Assembly (NCBI RefSeq): GCF_010183535.1
Contig: NC_071328.1
Span: 4,154,001 to 4,218,000 of the forward strand
Direction of reading: 5' to 3'
Length of the DNA stretch: 64,000 nucleotides
Source of the DNA: Caenorhabditis remanei
Lineage: Eukaryota > Nematoda > Chromadorea > Rhabditida > Rhabditidae
The position numbers and the translations under genes were made by a program. A model generated the notes under the pieces. That model had not been told where the DNA came from, made no database searches, and saw only the letters and a list, made by a program, of their open reading frames with translations. Each line of letters begins with the position of its first letter. The stretch's first letter is position 1. Shown piece after piece: positions 36,041-47,173 of the stretch.

Positions 36041-37579
36041 TCTGGAAATGAGGAAATTAAGAGATTGCAAGCAAATGAGAAAGAGAAAAATGGTAATAAT
36101 GAGAAGGGGAATTAGGTTATTGATTCGAGTGCTGGGATACAGATGTGCGCCTGCGCAAGCAACGCGAACGCGTCGCTTGGTACCCTGAAAATCAATAATT
36201 GTTATGAGAGACCTAGCAGTATTCGCCGTATGTTTCCAATAAAATTTCAATAAGTACGAAGGAACCGGCGTGAATTGAAACTTTACAAGAGACATAATAA
36301 GCTGAAGAACTATAGTAACCTACAAAACGGAATCCTCTAAAAATAACAGTAAGTTTTCTATGTATCTTGTTACAAAAACTTGAAATAAGCTTGAAAGTAA
36401 CTTGTTTAAAAACCTATCAACTCAAAGGGTACCATGAAATACCATGGTGTCCGCCCTTTGGTAAAAATTGAGAGTCTGGTCGTACAAGCCCTCACAAAAA
36501 AGATATAGTCCAAACAATACAAACTTCTATGAAAGCAACCGAGCGTCATATCATTCCGGATTGTTACATTATTTCAGGGTTTTAATATGTTATAGTCTAA
36601 GTCCAGCTCTCAATTTTTGTAGTTGGCGACAACTTTGATACCCACTCTTGAGATATGCGTCGTTAAAGTTTCGTCCTTCACCCCCGCGCCTCTCGCCAAA
36701 AAAAGCGGTTATCTTTAAAGGGGTGTAACTCAAAAGTGGGCGGAGCTATCAAAAAGTTGTCAACTTCAAAAATTGAGAGCTACATTCTGTCTCCTATCAT
36801 AAAATATTTTTAATATAGATGAAAATTTGAGTTCATTATCCCCGAAATTCCCATTCCCACTACTTCCATATAACGCGTTCTCTGTAATGGGCCTATTCTT
36901 GGGCAGCGAAAAACGTTTTTCGCTGGTTTTTTTCGATTCACGGAACCAGAAAATCAGCGAAAAACTCTTCGCGCGCAGTCATTTTTTGCTAGAGTTTTCC
37001 CTTCCATTTTTGGAATGTTAGGCCATTCACTTCGGGACCATTTTGTTTTAATCAGTGATCCTTTAATTGTCGATTTACTCGGAATTATTTTCAGAGAAGC
37101 ACCTCCTCCATTTATTGGACTTGGGGATAGGATTTTCAAGGTTTTGTAGCAGTTTTTCATAATTTTTCAGATTCTCAAGTAAGATAACATGTTTTTAGAG
37201 TTGTTTTCCATATGTTTTGTACCAGTCGGTTCACGTCGCCTAACGGCGACTAAACCTCCTTTTCTACACCACCCTTCTGGTTGTTACAGCGCCTGCGGCG
37301 CTTCCCAAACCGTTGAGACTATCGAGGTCTCAGAATTCTCTCCATCATAAGGATCGTTATATTTTTCTTAACTTGTTAGTAGTTTTCTAGCTGTGAGCAG
37401 AAAGTTCCGGAAAAACACAATTGTCAAATCTCTACTTTTCAGATACAATTTCGTTCTTTTAATCCTCCATTTTTTCTAAATCTAGCGATAAGAAAAAATC
37501 TTCCACGTCCCCACATGCGACACATCCAACTGATTACAGTCAACGTTGCCTAACAGATCGGATTCCTAAACGCATTAAC
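36041..37579. other. Intergenic, with one inverted-repeat element
   Basis: About 36598-36790 is an inverted repeat. GCTCTCAATTTTTGTAGTTG at the left pairs with AAGTTGTCAACTTCAAAAATTGAGAGCT at the right and belongs with the AAAAAGTTGTCAACT family. The remainder shows no supportable gene. Confidence 0.5.
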
Positions 37580-38540
37580 CTATACCATTTGAAAATCAAA
37601 TTTAGCCGCGGAATATAGCGTCTCGCAGTATGGATTAACTTGATCCATCCTTCCCATGTAGTGAGGATCTGGTTGTGCATCAGTAGCACCTATTGGAAAA
37701 ACAGTTCGTTGACGTGTCGACTTCCGAACTCGATGTGGTCTGCCCGTTTCTTTCACTTGAGTTACATATGCTCTGATGGTGTTGGCTCTTGTTCTTCCCG
37801 CCGTCACATCTTCGGGGTCGTCTGAAAGCTGCCTGGAAAATCATTGAAGTCCGTCCAGATTTCATTTGATCTTCGGACTCATTTTTCCTGCTGATTTCCA
37901 TTCGTTTGGTGTTGGTTCTGATATAGTTCGACTGTCGACTGCTCAATGTCAGACTGTAGGAATCGTCGGACTGATGTATTATTTGCCATAATTTTCAATC
38001 TCAGAGATAGTAAAGATCCGGACAATCTTGGGTGCCGGAAAGCAGAGCCGGACGTCTCCTTTTTGTCGATATTTTTCAGCGGCTTTTTTCACCGGCTTTT
38101 TCACCGGCTCCTGTGTCATCAGCTGAGTGCCCTTGATCCCGTCAATTCCGTTAAGTTCCACGCTCACCTCTGAATGCGAGCTGATATCGTACCTACATTC
38201 ATCTCATATTTTTTGCTGACAGGTCAACAACATTTGATTTGGAATCCTGACAATATCGGGTCCGGATAGCTTCACCGGACGTCTTCTTTTTGTAGTTTTT
38301 CTTTGTCCGTCTCTGTGTCGTGTCCTCTTCCTCATCAATTCCTCCGAGCTCCACTCTCCCATCTGATTCTGATCGATGGAACACACCTTCATCTATTTAT
38401 TGTTCTGTACTCATCAGACTTAGGCCATTCAACCCGAAAGTCAGACTATCACGAAGCCGTGGAACAGCATCCGATGTGGAGGTGATATCGCGGGGAACAG
38501 GAGAAGCATCACCATGAGCACCCAGTGAATTGTCGACGGG
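37580..38540 (-). pseudogene. Doubtful gene or remnant with an internal duplication
   Basis: Read on the minus strand, three coding-like pieces occur in order: 38540-38400 (SLGAHGDASPVPRDITSTSD..., ending in TAA), 38392-38199, and 38180-37979, then a good terminal exon, 37835-37580. The last begins after TTTTCCAG and reads QLSDDPEDVTAGRTRANTI to FDFQMV. The two middle pieces are diverged copies of about 210 bp, sharing GGAATTGA, ACAAAAAG(A/G)AGACGTCCGG and a GATTGT(C)(A/C)GGAT motif. No single splicing pattern keeps one frame open. The peptides are Lys/Arg-rich and unrecognised. It may be a pseudogene of a nuclear or chromatin-type protein, but that is a guess from composition. Confidence 0.35.
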
Positions 38541-39489
38541 AACAGTTAGTAGTTGGAAAGAAAATGATAGTTATCAGCAGTTGGAAAAAACGGATTTTAC
38601 GTGGCCCATATAAGGACTTCACGCGACTTTCGCTCGCACGGCCTCCTGCAGAGGCTCTCTCAAAGTACTGTGCGCAGTGCATTGAGAGGGCCTTCGCTGG
38701 AGGCCGTGCGCTCGTCATTATATTTTAAAAATGGGAGGAGCAAAAACTGTAATGAGAAGAAGGGAAATGTTGCCCAAAATGGCTATCAATACTTTTTTTA
38801 AATGTGGACCCATATGGATCAATTACACGTATCTTGAAAATTGTCCGTATCTATTTGTGATGCCTATCAATCTGGAAGGAGACAAAACGTTTTTAGTCCT
38901 CAATTTTTTCTGAATCCGATGATAACAAAAAATGCTTGTCGTCATTCCTTTTTTAGGAAACGGTCCGCATTTGTTCGTGACGTAGGTCTCACTGGAAACA
39001 AACGGCATGTTCGGAAATTTCTATTTTTTTCGAATCTATCAACAAAAAAAACCAAAAAATCTTTTCTCGCCCCCGGGCTCTAAAAACTAACTGTGTAGTC
39101 AACGACGCCTAACTTGCGAGATCGGACGCGGAAACACGTCAACCCTAACCATGCGGCCACGGAAAATGCAAGCCAATGAAAAGAAAGAAATGACGACGCT
39201 TAGGCCGACAGTTTCACGCCACTTTTTCCGTTTTTTATTCCCCTATGCTTTATCAGTGTTTTTGGCTCAGAAGGCGTCATTTTGAGAATTTTGAAAAAAG
39301 AAAAAGACGGGCATCATTAAGAGAAAATTTCTGATCTTTTGGTCCAAATTTGAAGAAAATCGGTTCAGTAGGAAGGGCGGTAGGATCGGCGACATACGGA
39401 CAGACAAACGGATCTGCTGAATATTATTAGTAAAGATAACCAGTTGTCTACTACAGTGAATAATTAATTGTTGATTTGTAAAAAACACT
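38541..39489. other. Non-coding repeats
   Basis: Contains the hairpin at 38630-38716. It also has diverged repeat copies: TAGTCCTCAATTTTTTCTGA (38896) resembles 37458, and AGTCAACGACGCCTAAC (39098) resembles AGTCAACGTTGCCTAAC (37538). No supportable gene. Confidence 0.5.
38630..38716. repeat. GC-rich hairpin
   Basis: CGCTCGCACGGCCTCCTGCA and GAGGCTCTCTCAA pair with TTGAGAGGGCCTTCGC and TGGAGGCCGTGCGCTCG. The loop is about 20 nt. Confidence 0.8.
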
Positions 39490-39765
39490 TACCGTAAATA
39501 CTGTATTATAACGGCACCTGTAATAGAACGGCGCCTGTATTATAACGGCACCCCATCAATACTCAGAATTCATGAATATGAATATCCCGGTGTTTTTTAT
39601 TGTTTCTGATTAGAAGCAGCGTGATTGATAACGTCTTGATCAGCGAAAAGAATGCCCAAAAAAAGTTTTTCGTTTAAGTTTAATGAGTTTTTAAAACCTC
39701 AAAATTTCTCTGGGAGGCAGTTGAAAAATATAACGGCATGTCGTTATAATACAGTATTTACGGTA
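39490..39765. mobile_element. TIR element family B (276 bp)
   Basis: TACCGTAAATACTGTATTAT at the left and ATAATACAGTATTTACGGTA at the right. The interior matches 22416-22690 (ATACTCAGAATTCATGAATATGA, CTGATTAGAAGCAGCGTGA). The left-end short repeats read TAATAGAACGGCGCC or TATAACGGCACC instead of TAATAGAACGACACC. Confidence 0.9.
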
Positions 39766-39850
39766 TTTCTTGTACGAGGCTCTTCTGCGACACCTGGAAA
39801 TCACCCGCCGCTGAATTGAAGATTTGCACTAAAATCAAGATTTCAAACTG

Positions 39851-40724
39851 CTCGGCTACTTTTCGCTACAGTTGCGCAGCACTAACGCAGCAGTCATTCG
39901 TGGACCGCTCGCCTGCTGCGTCAGAGGCGCACAAGTGTTGCATGAATGCTGCACAGTTGATGCATCAGTGCTGCCGGCGTGCTGCATGCGCTCATTGCTT
40001 CTCGTTTCTCATCAGTATAATTAGTTTGTAAACAGAATAACAAAAATAACAAATCATATTTATTTTGAAAGTAAAACTTTTTAAAAAAATTAAAAGCAAA
40101 ACAAAAAAAAACTTATAGTTAGAAACATCATTTAAAATCCATGGTGGCCAGCCATCGTTGAAAGTCTCCAAGTTCCTATGGTCTGTAGCTTCGAAAAGTC
40201 CAAATTGTTTATCGAATATGTTAATTTTTGTTGATCAGCTACATTGTTGCACCAATTCCGGTAGTCTGAAAATTAAGAACAAAAGTAAAGATAAAAGGCT
40301 TCCTTCTAAACTGCCAACCTTTCGTTTTACTTCCAATTTGCATTTATGTGACTCATTTTTGCCATCCTGACACATATCCTTCTTCTGAAAAATAATATTT
40401 TGAAAAATAGAGTAAAAAAGTATTTAAAAAATGATAAAATTTGTCAAATAGACAAGAAATTTACGTTGGAAAAAATGAAAAATGCAGCCACAGTTCAATT
40501 TGCATTGGAGCGAATATACAGTTGCTGCGCGACTGTTGTGAGATTGTTGCACAACTGGTGCATGCCCCAAAAACAAGGGAACCACCGGTCGCAATACCGT
40601 GAATGCTGCATAGCTGTTGCATATGCTCTGATTTGTCTTTATTGCGGTGGAACTGTAGCGATTGTGTCGCGTAACTGTTGCAAAAGCTGTGAATGCTGCG
40701 TAACTGTTGCGGGAAGTAGCCGAG
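39851..40724. mobile_element. TIR element family C, about 875 bp
   Basis: The left end CTCGGCTACTTTTCGCTACA pairs with the right end (reverse complement CTCGGCTACTTCCCGCAACA), continuing through GTTGCGCAGCA and GTTACGCAGCA. Both arms (39851-40010 and 40500-40724) are GC-rich and full of irregular GTTGC/TGCTGC motifs. The middle (40020-40480) is AT-rich without a transposase ORF. It looks like a non-autonomous DNA element. Confidence 0.7.
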
Positions 40725-41581
40725 TGATGATAAAGAGATAAACATTAAGTGTTAATACAAAAAATGTTTGAAATAACACGGAAAATGCATTTCTGAAACA
40801 AAATTTTAAAAATCTCGAAAAAAAATAGTTTTGATTTTTTCTAGATAAAATTTTACCCCTTTACCAGAGGTTGTTTTTAACCAAATTTTTTTCGATTGAT
40901 AGGAAAAATAATAAAAAATGTTAAAGTAATAGTTTTGGAATGGGGAAATTCCGATTAAGAATCCTAATGTTCGATTTTCTCTAAAAATCGGTCAAAAAAA
41001 AGTGTTTTTTTTTACCATAACTCCGTTAAAAATGCTTGAAAAAATTTGAAACTTTGTTAATTGAATACTCTATTCTTATACAATATATGCTAAAAATTTC
41101 AGCTTCTCCCGATCAATTCTCAAAAAGTTCATTTTTGGACCTTTGAACACCTACCGTACTACAGTAACCCGGAACTGCGATTGTGTATCAATGCATCTAA
41201 TTCTGTTCAATAATCAATGCACAACGTAGCTATAGCATTTCTCACTTAAAATTTATGTATTTAATAACTTTTCTAATATTACATTACTCGGCCAATAAGA
41301 GCGTCGCTGCCAGGATTTCTCCGTACTGATTTGTATACTTATGTAACTTATGCCGGTTTTTATTCATGTGGCATTGTTAATATGTTCAAAAGATTTAACG
41401 GTTTATTCATTCAATCTGTACAGTTCGAGAAGTCTAACTCTTTGCTGGAATATTTTACTGATTTAAAACAAAGATGTTCAATTCATTTACAGAATACCGT
41501 TCAAATGGATCAACTTCTGGATAGACCGATCCACAGTCTATTGAGGATATCCCCGAAATGTTTTTTTCAGTTTTAGAACTC
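40725..41581. other. AT-rich intergenic region
   Basis: No supportable gene except that an upstream exon of the gene starting at 41582 may lie here: an acceptor TTTTTTTCAG at about 41561-41570 precedes TTTTAGAACTCATG, open in the frame of the gene. Confidence 0.4.
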
Positions 41582-43541
41582 ATGCGTATGTGGCTGTCGA
41601 TCAAGAAAATTCTACATTACAAACAACGAGTGGGACTCGGCGAGTTCGGAAATCCGAGAATGCAGGTTGAGGGGTTAGACGATCCTGTAGATCCAGCACC
41701 CACGAATGGGAATGTGGCTGGTGACAATGCGTAAGATTCATAGAGCATGGAGAATAAAGCACTTGTATATTTTTACAGAGACCAATTCGACGGAAATCCT
41801 CAACAAGTTAATGAGGTGCAAAATGCGAGGTATGAAGCTGATGCCCAATTTCCTGCCCAAGGAAACAATGATATTCATCATAACGAGCAAAACAATGAAA
41901 ACTTTCTTGAGAATCAATATCAATATACTGTGGATCGGCAAAGGTAAGAAGTGATACAAGATTCCAAAGAAAGAACATTCTTCAGTGGAAACTCGGACAC
42001 CGTCCCCAATGATTTTTCCGATCAATACTTTTACGAGGGATCGAACGAGAACAATCATCCGAGCACTTCAACGAGCATTCCATATCACGAAGCGCCTTCA
42101 ACTTCTAACAATATTCGATTGAAACGGCATATATTCAGCCAATCAGGAGAACAAGAAAACGGTTATGAATCATTTGATCAGCCGGAAGTATCGTACCCGA
42201 AGAAATACCGTGTTGTTGTACTGAAACAGGGAAATAATACAAACCTGGGTTCAAATCAAGACGCTATGTATGATACTCCGAGCACTTCTTCTGATATCCC
42301 AGGATCTGGAAGATATTCAAAACCAACAACTACTTCACAAAATGCTCAAATGGAAGGATTTATTTCTGGAACTGCCGGTCTGAATCTCCGTCAGCAACAG
42401 CTCCAAGAGAGACTTGTGGACTCTTCAAACTTAAGGACTAACTATGAAACTGCTTCAACTAATGTACCATATTTTGGGAAGAAGAGTAATCTAAACACAC
42501 AGTTGCAAAGACAAGGGCATACTCATGGAGCTACCGATAAGCCAAGAATATTGAATCTGAAAAGATATGCTCCTAACCAATCGGTTGCTGGGAATCCTAC
42601 GAATCGGTATCTGAATACACATCAACAAAATATCCAAAGCAGAATTGGAGATCATGAAGTCAATGAACGAGGACCATCCGAACCGAATAGAGAAGTCAAC
42701 GCTTCCAACTTCAGTTACATGAATATAGAAGACTATCAAGAATTCATGCGTTACGGAGAAACTATGACTGAGTTTTTAAATCGCCTAAATGAAAAACGTA
42801 AAGCAGTCGGATTCAAAGAGGCTCAAATTTCGTCCGCTGTCTATATGAGAGTTCGTTTGAATTCGATGAGTGAAAAGACTGGAAGTCGACTTCAAAATCC
42901 GAGGCGTCCCATTTTGAAGTATATTCCTCCAACGTTTAAAACGATGTCAAAAGCCAAACTTATGACGACTCCTGAGTTTCTTCGGCACACCCAGAGAGCG
43001 CGGAACGCCGCTCCGTTCATCGAAACTACAGAAAATCTCCGACCATTTTTCGACGCGTTGTAATTTGCGGTGGAAGGATTGTCACTCACGAAGACATTTG
43101 CAAACATCCTATCGCGGATCGGAGAGTTCATCGAGTATACTGAAGTTAAACCTATAGTGAGTCTTTTTAACTCACGATTTAAAAAGAAATTACATTTCCA
43201 GATGGCCAGAGAAGGAACTACTGAAACATCGCTCAAGATTGTGCTTCATTGTGTGGTGTTTAACGCTTACGAAGAATGTAAATACGGTTATACTTTGAAG
43301 CATGTAGTCGGCTCATTAATATCAGGACTGTCAGATATGAAGACTCTTGAGAACTTTAAAGACTCTTGTTATTTACAAATCGGGAAACCAGACAGCAAGT
43401 TGAAGGTGGGAAGAAATTATCAAAATATGGAATATTTTTCAGAAAATCTCGTATCCAATGGTTGACACTTCATTCGCAGAAGCTCTCAATTACGCCATTT
43501 CTGTATCAAATTTCGAGAATCCCAAGACTAGAACTTCATGA
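41582..43541 (+). CDS. Uncharacterised Asn/Gln/Ser-rich protein with an in-frame stop
   Basis: I do not recognise the family. Exons are 41582-41730, 41779-41943, 41986-43156, 43202-43405 and 43443-43541, all GT-AG with matching phases (596 codons). However, a TAA at 43061-43063 interrupts exon 3 after residue 463, while the same frame continues open beyond it (FAVEGLSLTKTF...). Residues about 60-330 are low-complexity, rich in Asn, Gln, Ser and Thr, hence probably disordered. The region around residues 365-450 (EDYQEFMRYGETMTEF..., QNPRRPILKYIPP) and the part after the stop (ETSLKIVLHCVVFNAYEECKYG) look folded. A further 5' exon is possible. It is either a recent pseudogene, an allele or sequencing error, or a protein ending at 43063. 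Confidence 0.6.
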
Positions 43542-43764
43542 TTTAATAATACTCATCATTGTCTTGTTATATTATTGCTGAACATTTTACCTATGTATAC
43601 TTATGTAACTAACTGTATTAATGTGCTATAATTATTCTGAAAGTGAGAAGTTTTATATTGATTTTTCAGTTTTTATTTACTTATTTTTTCACAAAATTGA
43701 GAAGTTGAAAGTCTTCGTTTCTTATTTATTCTCAGATGGTTTTAGAATTAACTCTGATTTATAG

Positions 43765-43772
43765 GCATCACG
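43765..43772 (+). promoter_or_regulatory. Possible SL2-type trans-splice site
   Basis: GATTTATAG ends at 43764, eight nt before the ATG at 43773 and about 220 nt after the stop of the upstream gene. That spacing is typical of Caenorhabditis operons, but no leader data can be seen. Confidence 0.35.
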
Positions 43773-44532
43773 ATGGAAATGGAGGATTACGGAGGAGGAG
43801 AGTTTGTATATGAATCAGACGAATGGGAAGATGGGGAAATAGATCTCCGAGATGACGACGAAATAGACAGAAAAAAAGAAAAGGAACTTCGAATGAGAAA
43901 TCGGAAGACTATTATTTAGTGAGATTGAAAGAAAACTCTGAAACACTTTGATAAAAACCACCTTTTCAGCTTAAAGTATGTGGATAAACACTTGAAGGGA
44001 ATGAAGAAATTAAACAAAGAATTGGTAGATTCTGATGAAGCTGAGACAATGTTGGTTGCAATACTGAAAACAAATTGAACGATTTACAATTTTCAGAGAT
44101 AAATCTACGGCGGCTCGAATGATAGATGTTTCCAGTACTTCTCGGTTCTTCTCTGACTTTATGTCGAGTGAGACACCAGCTGAAACTTCTGATAGTGAGG
44201 ACGAGGCAAAGTTTGTACCAGCAAGAAACTTTAGTTTTCAATAACTCATTTTCAGAGAATCCAACACAGAGTCTTCTGATATATCGTCGAGGGAGAGTGG
44301 CTCCAAAAGAGTTCGAGCCAATAATGAAAACGAAGGAATATCAGAAAAACGTCGCCGAGTTGATAGCAAATATCAAGGAGAATCAGATGCCCCAACCCCA
44401 GAAATAATTCCAATTCCACGAAAGAAATATCCATATATTCATAAAGTTCTCGACTCACTCGGAATAAAAGTCGAAAACGTACTGCACCTCTTTCAATGTG
44501 ATCCCGGATTGAAAGACCTCCAGAAAATATAA
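43773..44532 (+). CDS. Uncharacterised acidic/Ser-rich protein, 205 aa
   Basis: I do not recognise the family. Exons are 43773-43918, 43970-44050, 44097-44210 and 44256-44532. All are GT-AG with phase 2 at each junction, totalling 206 codons including TAA. The N-terminus is strongly acidic (MEMEDYGGGEFVYESDEWED...), followed by a basic charged helix (RKKEKELRMRNRK). Next come a Ser/Glu-rich segment (about 85-125), a basic stretch EKRRRVDSK that could be a nuclear localisation signal, and a short globular-looking end (YPYIHKVLDSLGIKVENVLHLF). It may be cotranscribed with the gene ending at 43541. Confidence 0.65.
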
Positions 44533-45108
44533 GAAGCATTTGCTTGCCGAAGGAGAAATCAAGGCAAATATATTGACAAATACGATTACTAACCGTTTTC
44601 GTCAATTTTATCTGAATTTCTGAGAAACCTATTGGGCCAAAGAGAATGGTGACAACTGAATCTTAGAATATTGCTCTAAAGTAGTAAATGAGTTGAAGTA
44701 GTACCCGGGGATTGAAGTTTTTTGAATATTGGAAATCAGACATGTGTTCGTGGGGATTTTACTAGACTGCTCTTGTTTTTCGAGCCTCACTCTCCCTTTT
44801 TCCTCAAAAATTAAAGAATAAATACAAAAAAGATGTTTCCTCCTTTTGCGGTCACTTTCTTCTAAAATTTATTTTCCAGACGCTGTCAATCCGCCGAGTG
44901 TCTTGGATATCGCCAACGGACCAGTCCAGCGTGATGAAGCCGAAGGAGTGCAAGTGAGAGATATGCGAAGCCCACCTGGCACGGGCGGCGGTAGTGGCGG
45001 ACAAGCTCACGTCGTGGAAAGGATGGACTCACCGCAAAAGCGCTTTTCGCGCTATGCGAAACTCGCCAGAATCGACTCGTTCAATCATCAATTTGAGAGA
45101 ATTGACCC

Positions 45109-45821
45109 ATGAAAACGAAGAAGACACAAACCGAATTGCACAGTCCAAATCGATTCAATACGGAAATTGTCGACGATCCGACAATCAGTCGACCATTTGA
45201 TAAGAAAAGAGCTGGATTCGTGAGGAGTGAAGGTGCCGGAATAGTGTTTATGGAGAGGCTTGAAGATGCGGAAGCTCGTGGAGCAACGATTCTCGCGGAA
45301 GTCTTGGGATATGGAATATCTTCTGATTGTTATCATATTTCTACTCCTGATCCATCAGCCATTGGAGCTGTTCTTTCGATGAGAAGAGCAATTGGAAATG
45401 CTAATTTGGATCCGATTCAAATTGGGTTAGCCTATTTTATTCTGACTTGTTTCATTCAGAAAATAATTTCAGATATGTAAATGCTCATGCTACATCTACC
45501 CCTAATGGAGATAGTGTGGAAGCGGAAGCAGTTCGTAAAGTATTTCCAAATCTGAATATGTCGGTTAGCAGTATCAAAGGACACATTGGACATTTACTCG
45601 GAGCAGCTGGATCCGTTGAAGCAATTGCAACGATTTGTGCAATGAATGATAGTATGAAACCAGGGAATCGGAATCTGGAGGAGAGTGAAGAAGACGTCGG
45701 ATTGAATCTTCTCCGAGAAAATCAGAAGTGGGAGGAGCCTAATGGTCAACCGAGGATTTCGATCTGTAATTCATTTGGATTTGGAGCGACGAATGCTAGT
45801 CTAATTTTGAAACAATTTTAG
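45109..45821 (+). pseudogene. C-terminal half of a beta-ketoacyl-ACP synthase (KAS II/OXSM type)
   Basis: Full-length KAS enzymes condense acyl-ACP with malonyl-ACP in mitochondrial fatty-acid synthesis. Exons 45109-45425 and 45473-45821 (221 codons plus TAG) encode the second half of the fold. Visible are RPFDKKRAGFVRSEGAG, AEVLGYGISSDCYHISTPDP, NAHATSTPNGD with the first catalytic His, GHIGHLLGAAG with the second, and the C-terminal NSFGFGATNASLIL. The N-terminal half with the catalytic Cys is absent. Upstream DNA (44880-45108) shows no KAS similarity in any frame, and an in-frame TGA lies two codons before the ATG. It is therefore a truncated duplicate or chimera, unlikely to be active alone. 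The start chosen is the first ATG in frame. Confidence 0.75.
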
Positions 45822-45895
45822 TTTATTTATAACTTTTATTACATGTACATAATGATCTTCAATCGGTTTTCATTAAAAACATTTTCATATTTGTT

Positions 45896-46206
45896 TCAAC
45901 TGTCCATTTGCAAGAAACGTTCCTCTGTCATATTCCAGACTGCAAATACGAATTTCTGCTTCTCAATCATCACTGATGCAACGTGTTGATCAGTCTCTCG
46001 AACTACATATGTCCGGCTTGAAAACGATGGTTTCTTCCAGCATCTAGAATCAACTGCGTATATAAAATTCCATAAAAATAAGCGACAGTCATCTCATTTC
46101 GACACTTGATAAACCTCTGGGGTCCATCCTCATTTTTGAAAGAATATGCACCTCTTGTATAGAAAATAAGTAGAGAAACGAAAAACAAGACAAATTGATA
46201 CCACAC
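45896..46206 (-). CDS. Possible small secreted protein, about 79 aa
   Basis: The ATG at 46206 opens MWYQFVLFFVSLLIFYTRG, a good signal peptide, followed by AYSFKNEDGPQR. A GTTTAT donor about 95 nt in and a TTCTAG acceptor, with matching phase 2, join it to CWKKPSFSSRTYVVRETD...NMTEERFLQMDS and TGA at 45896. Without splicing the frame runs 67 codons to a stop at 46003. No family is recognised. The splice choice is uncertain because other donors are possible. Confidence 0.4.
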
Positions 46207-46258
46207 ACTGACGGGTTCAGTGTTTGGGGCTAGGTAGGTGTCTGGTAGTAATAAGGAA

Positions 46259-46400
46259 ATATTAACTGGGCACAGTTCTTACAACTGCGCTCCACCGTAA
46301 TGCTCTTGAAAAATGTCGCTTTTTCTCCGAGTCTCTCGATTTCGCACACAATATTCTTTGGTTTCGGTAGAGCGCGGTTGTAAAAAACGTGCAGTGATGA
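46259..46400 (-). mobile_element. MITE family A copy, reverse orientation
   Basis: TATTAACTGGGCACAGTTCT at the left, core CTCCGAGTCTCTCGATTTCGC, right arm GGTTTCGGTAGAGCGCGG...CGTGCAGTGATGATA. Confidence 0.85.
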
Positions 46401-47173
46401 TAACAGCAACAAAAAAGAATAAGGAGAAATAGTACATTTTTGGTGGTTTCGGAGGGTGGGCGATTGGTGAGGAGGGAGAGAGAGAAGGAGGTAATATACA
46501 CACAGAGTGTGGCAGATGTTCCTCCCGGCAGATGTCTCATCGAACGTCTTTTGAGCAAACCACAAGAACGGACTGTACTCTTTAGAAACGCAAAACATGT
46601 GCCTGTGTAAACCAGGAAATTGGTTTATATTCCTTTCAGACTGGATTTTGGTGCTTTTTGGCGTAGAAAATGCGGAGCAGACAGTCTGGTGAATGAAAAA
46701 TTTACATGAAATGTACCCCGACGTTTTGAAATTCTGACGTGTTGGGAAATATTGAAAAAAAGTTGTGCACTAGTTTCTATTCTCTCGTGAACTAGTTCAT
46801 TTTTTTCACTCCCGGCTTGATTATTTAAGGAAGACATTTTGGTATATCCCCTATTTTCACCAATTATTTTCGGGAATTGACAAAATGTTTCCGATTCTTG
46901 AGAACCTGGAAGAAAACCATAAAAGTTACTATTTCAACATTGCAATAAGTTATTTAATTGTACCTCATTAATTAATTTCTTCCTCCAATTAGCATCTTTT
47001 CCGTGCCCTAAACACCTGCATCCCACACCAACACCCTCTCAACGACTATTGATTTGTCGACACAGTACATTCCTCTGTCTCCTACGTTTCTTTGCGATTT
47101 CTTTGAATCTAGATGCTCTTTTCTTATTTATTCATAACCAATAATTATATAAATTTGTTTCCAGAAAACGAAA
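46401..47173. other. Intergenic, upstream of the second F-box gene
   Basis: Nothing supportable except a TTGTTTCCAG acceptor (about 47156-47165) immediately upstream of the F-box ATG, a likely trans-splice site. Confidence 0.5.

Noticed and set aside
44846..45112. 88-codon ORF upstream of the KAS fragment
   Set aside because: It is in a different frame, has no KAS similarity and its peptide has no recognised motif. It is mentioned only as the sequence replacing the KAS N-terminus.
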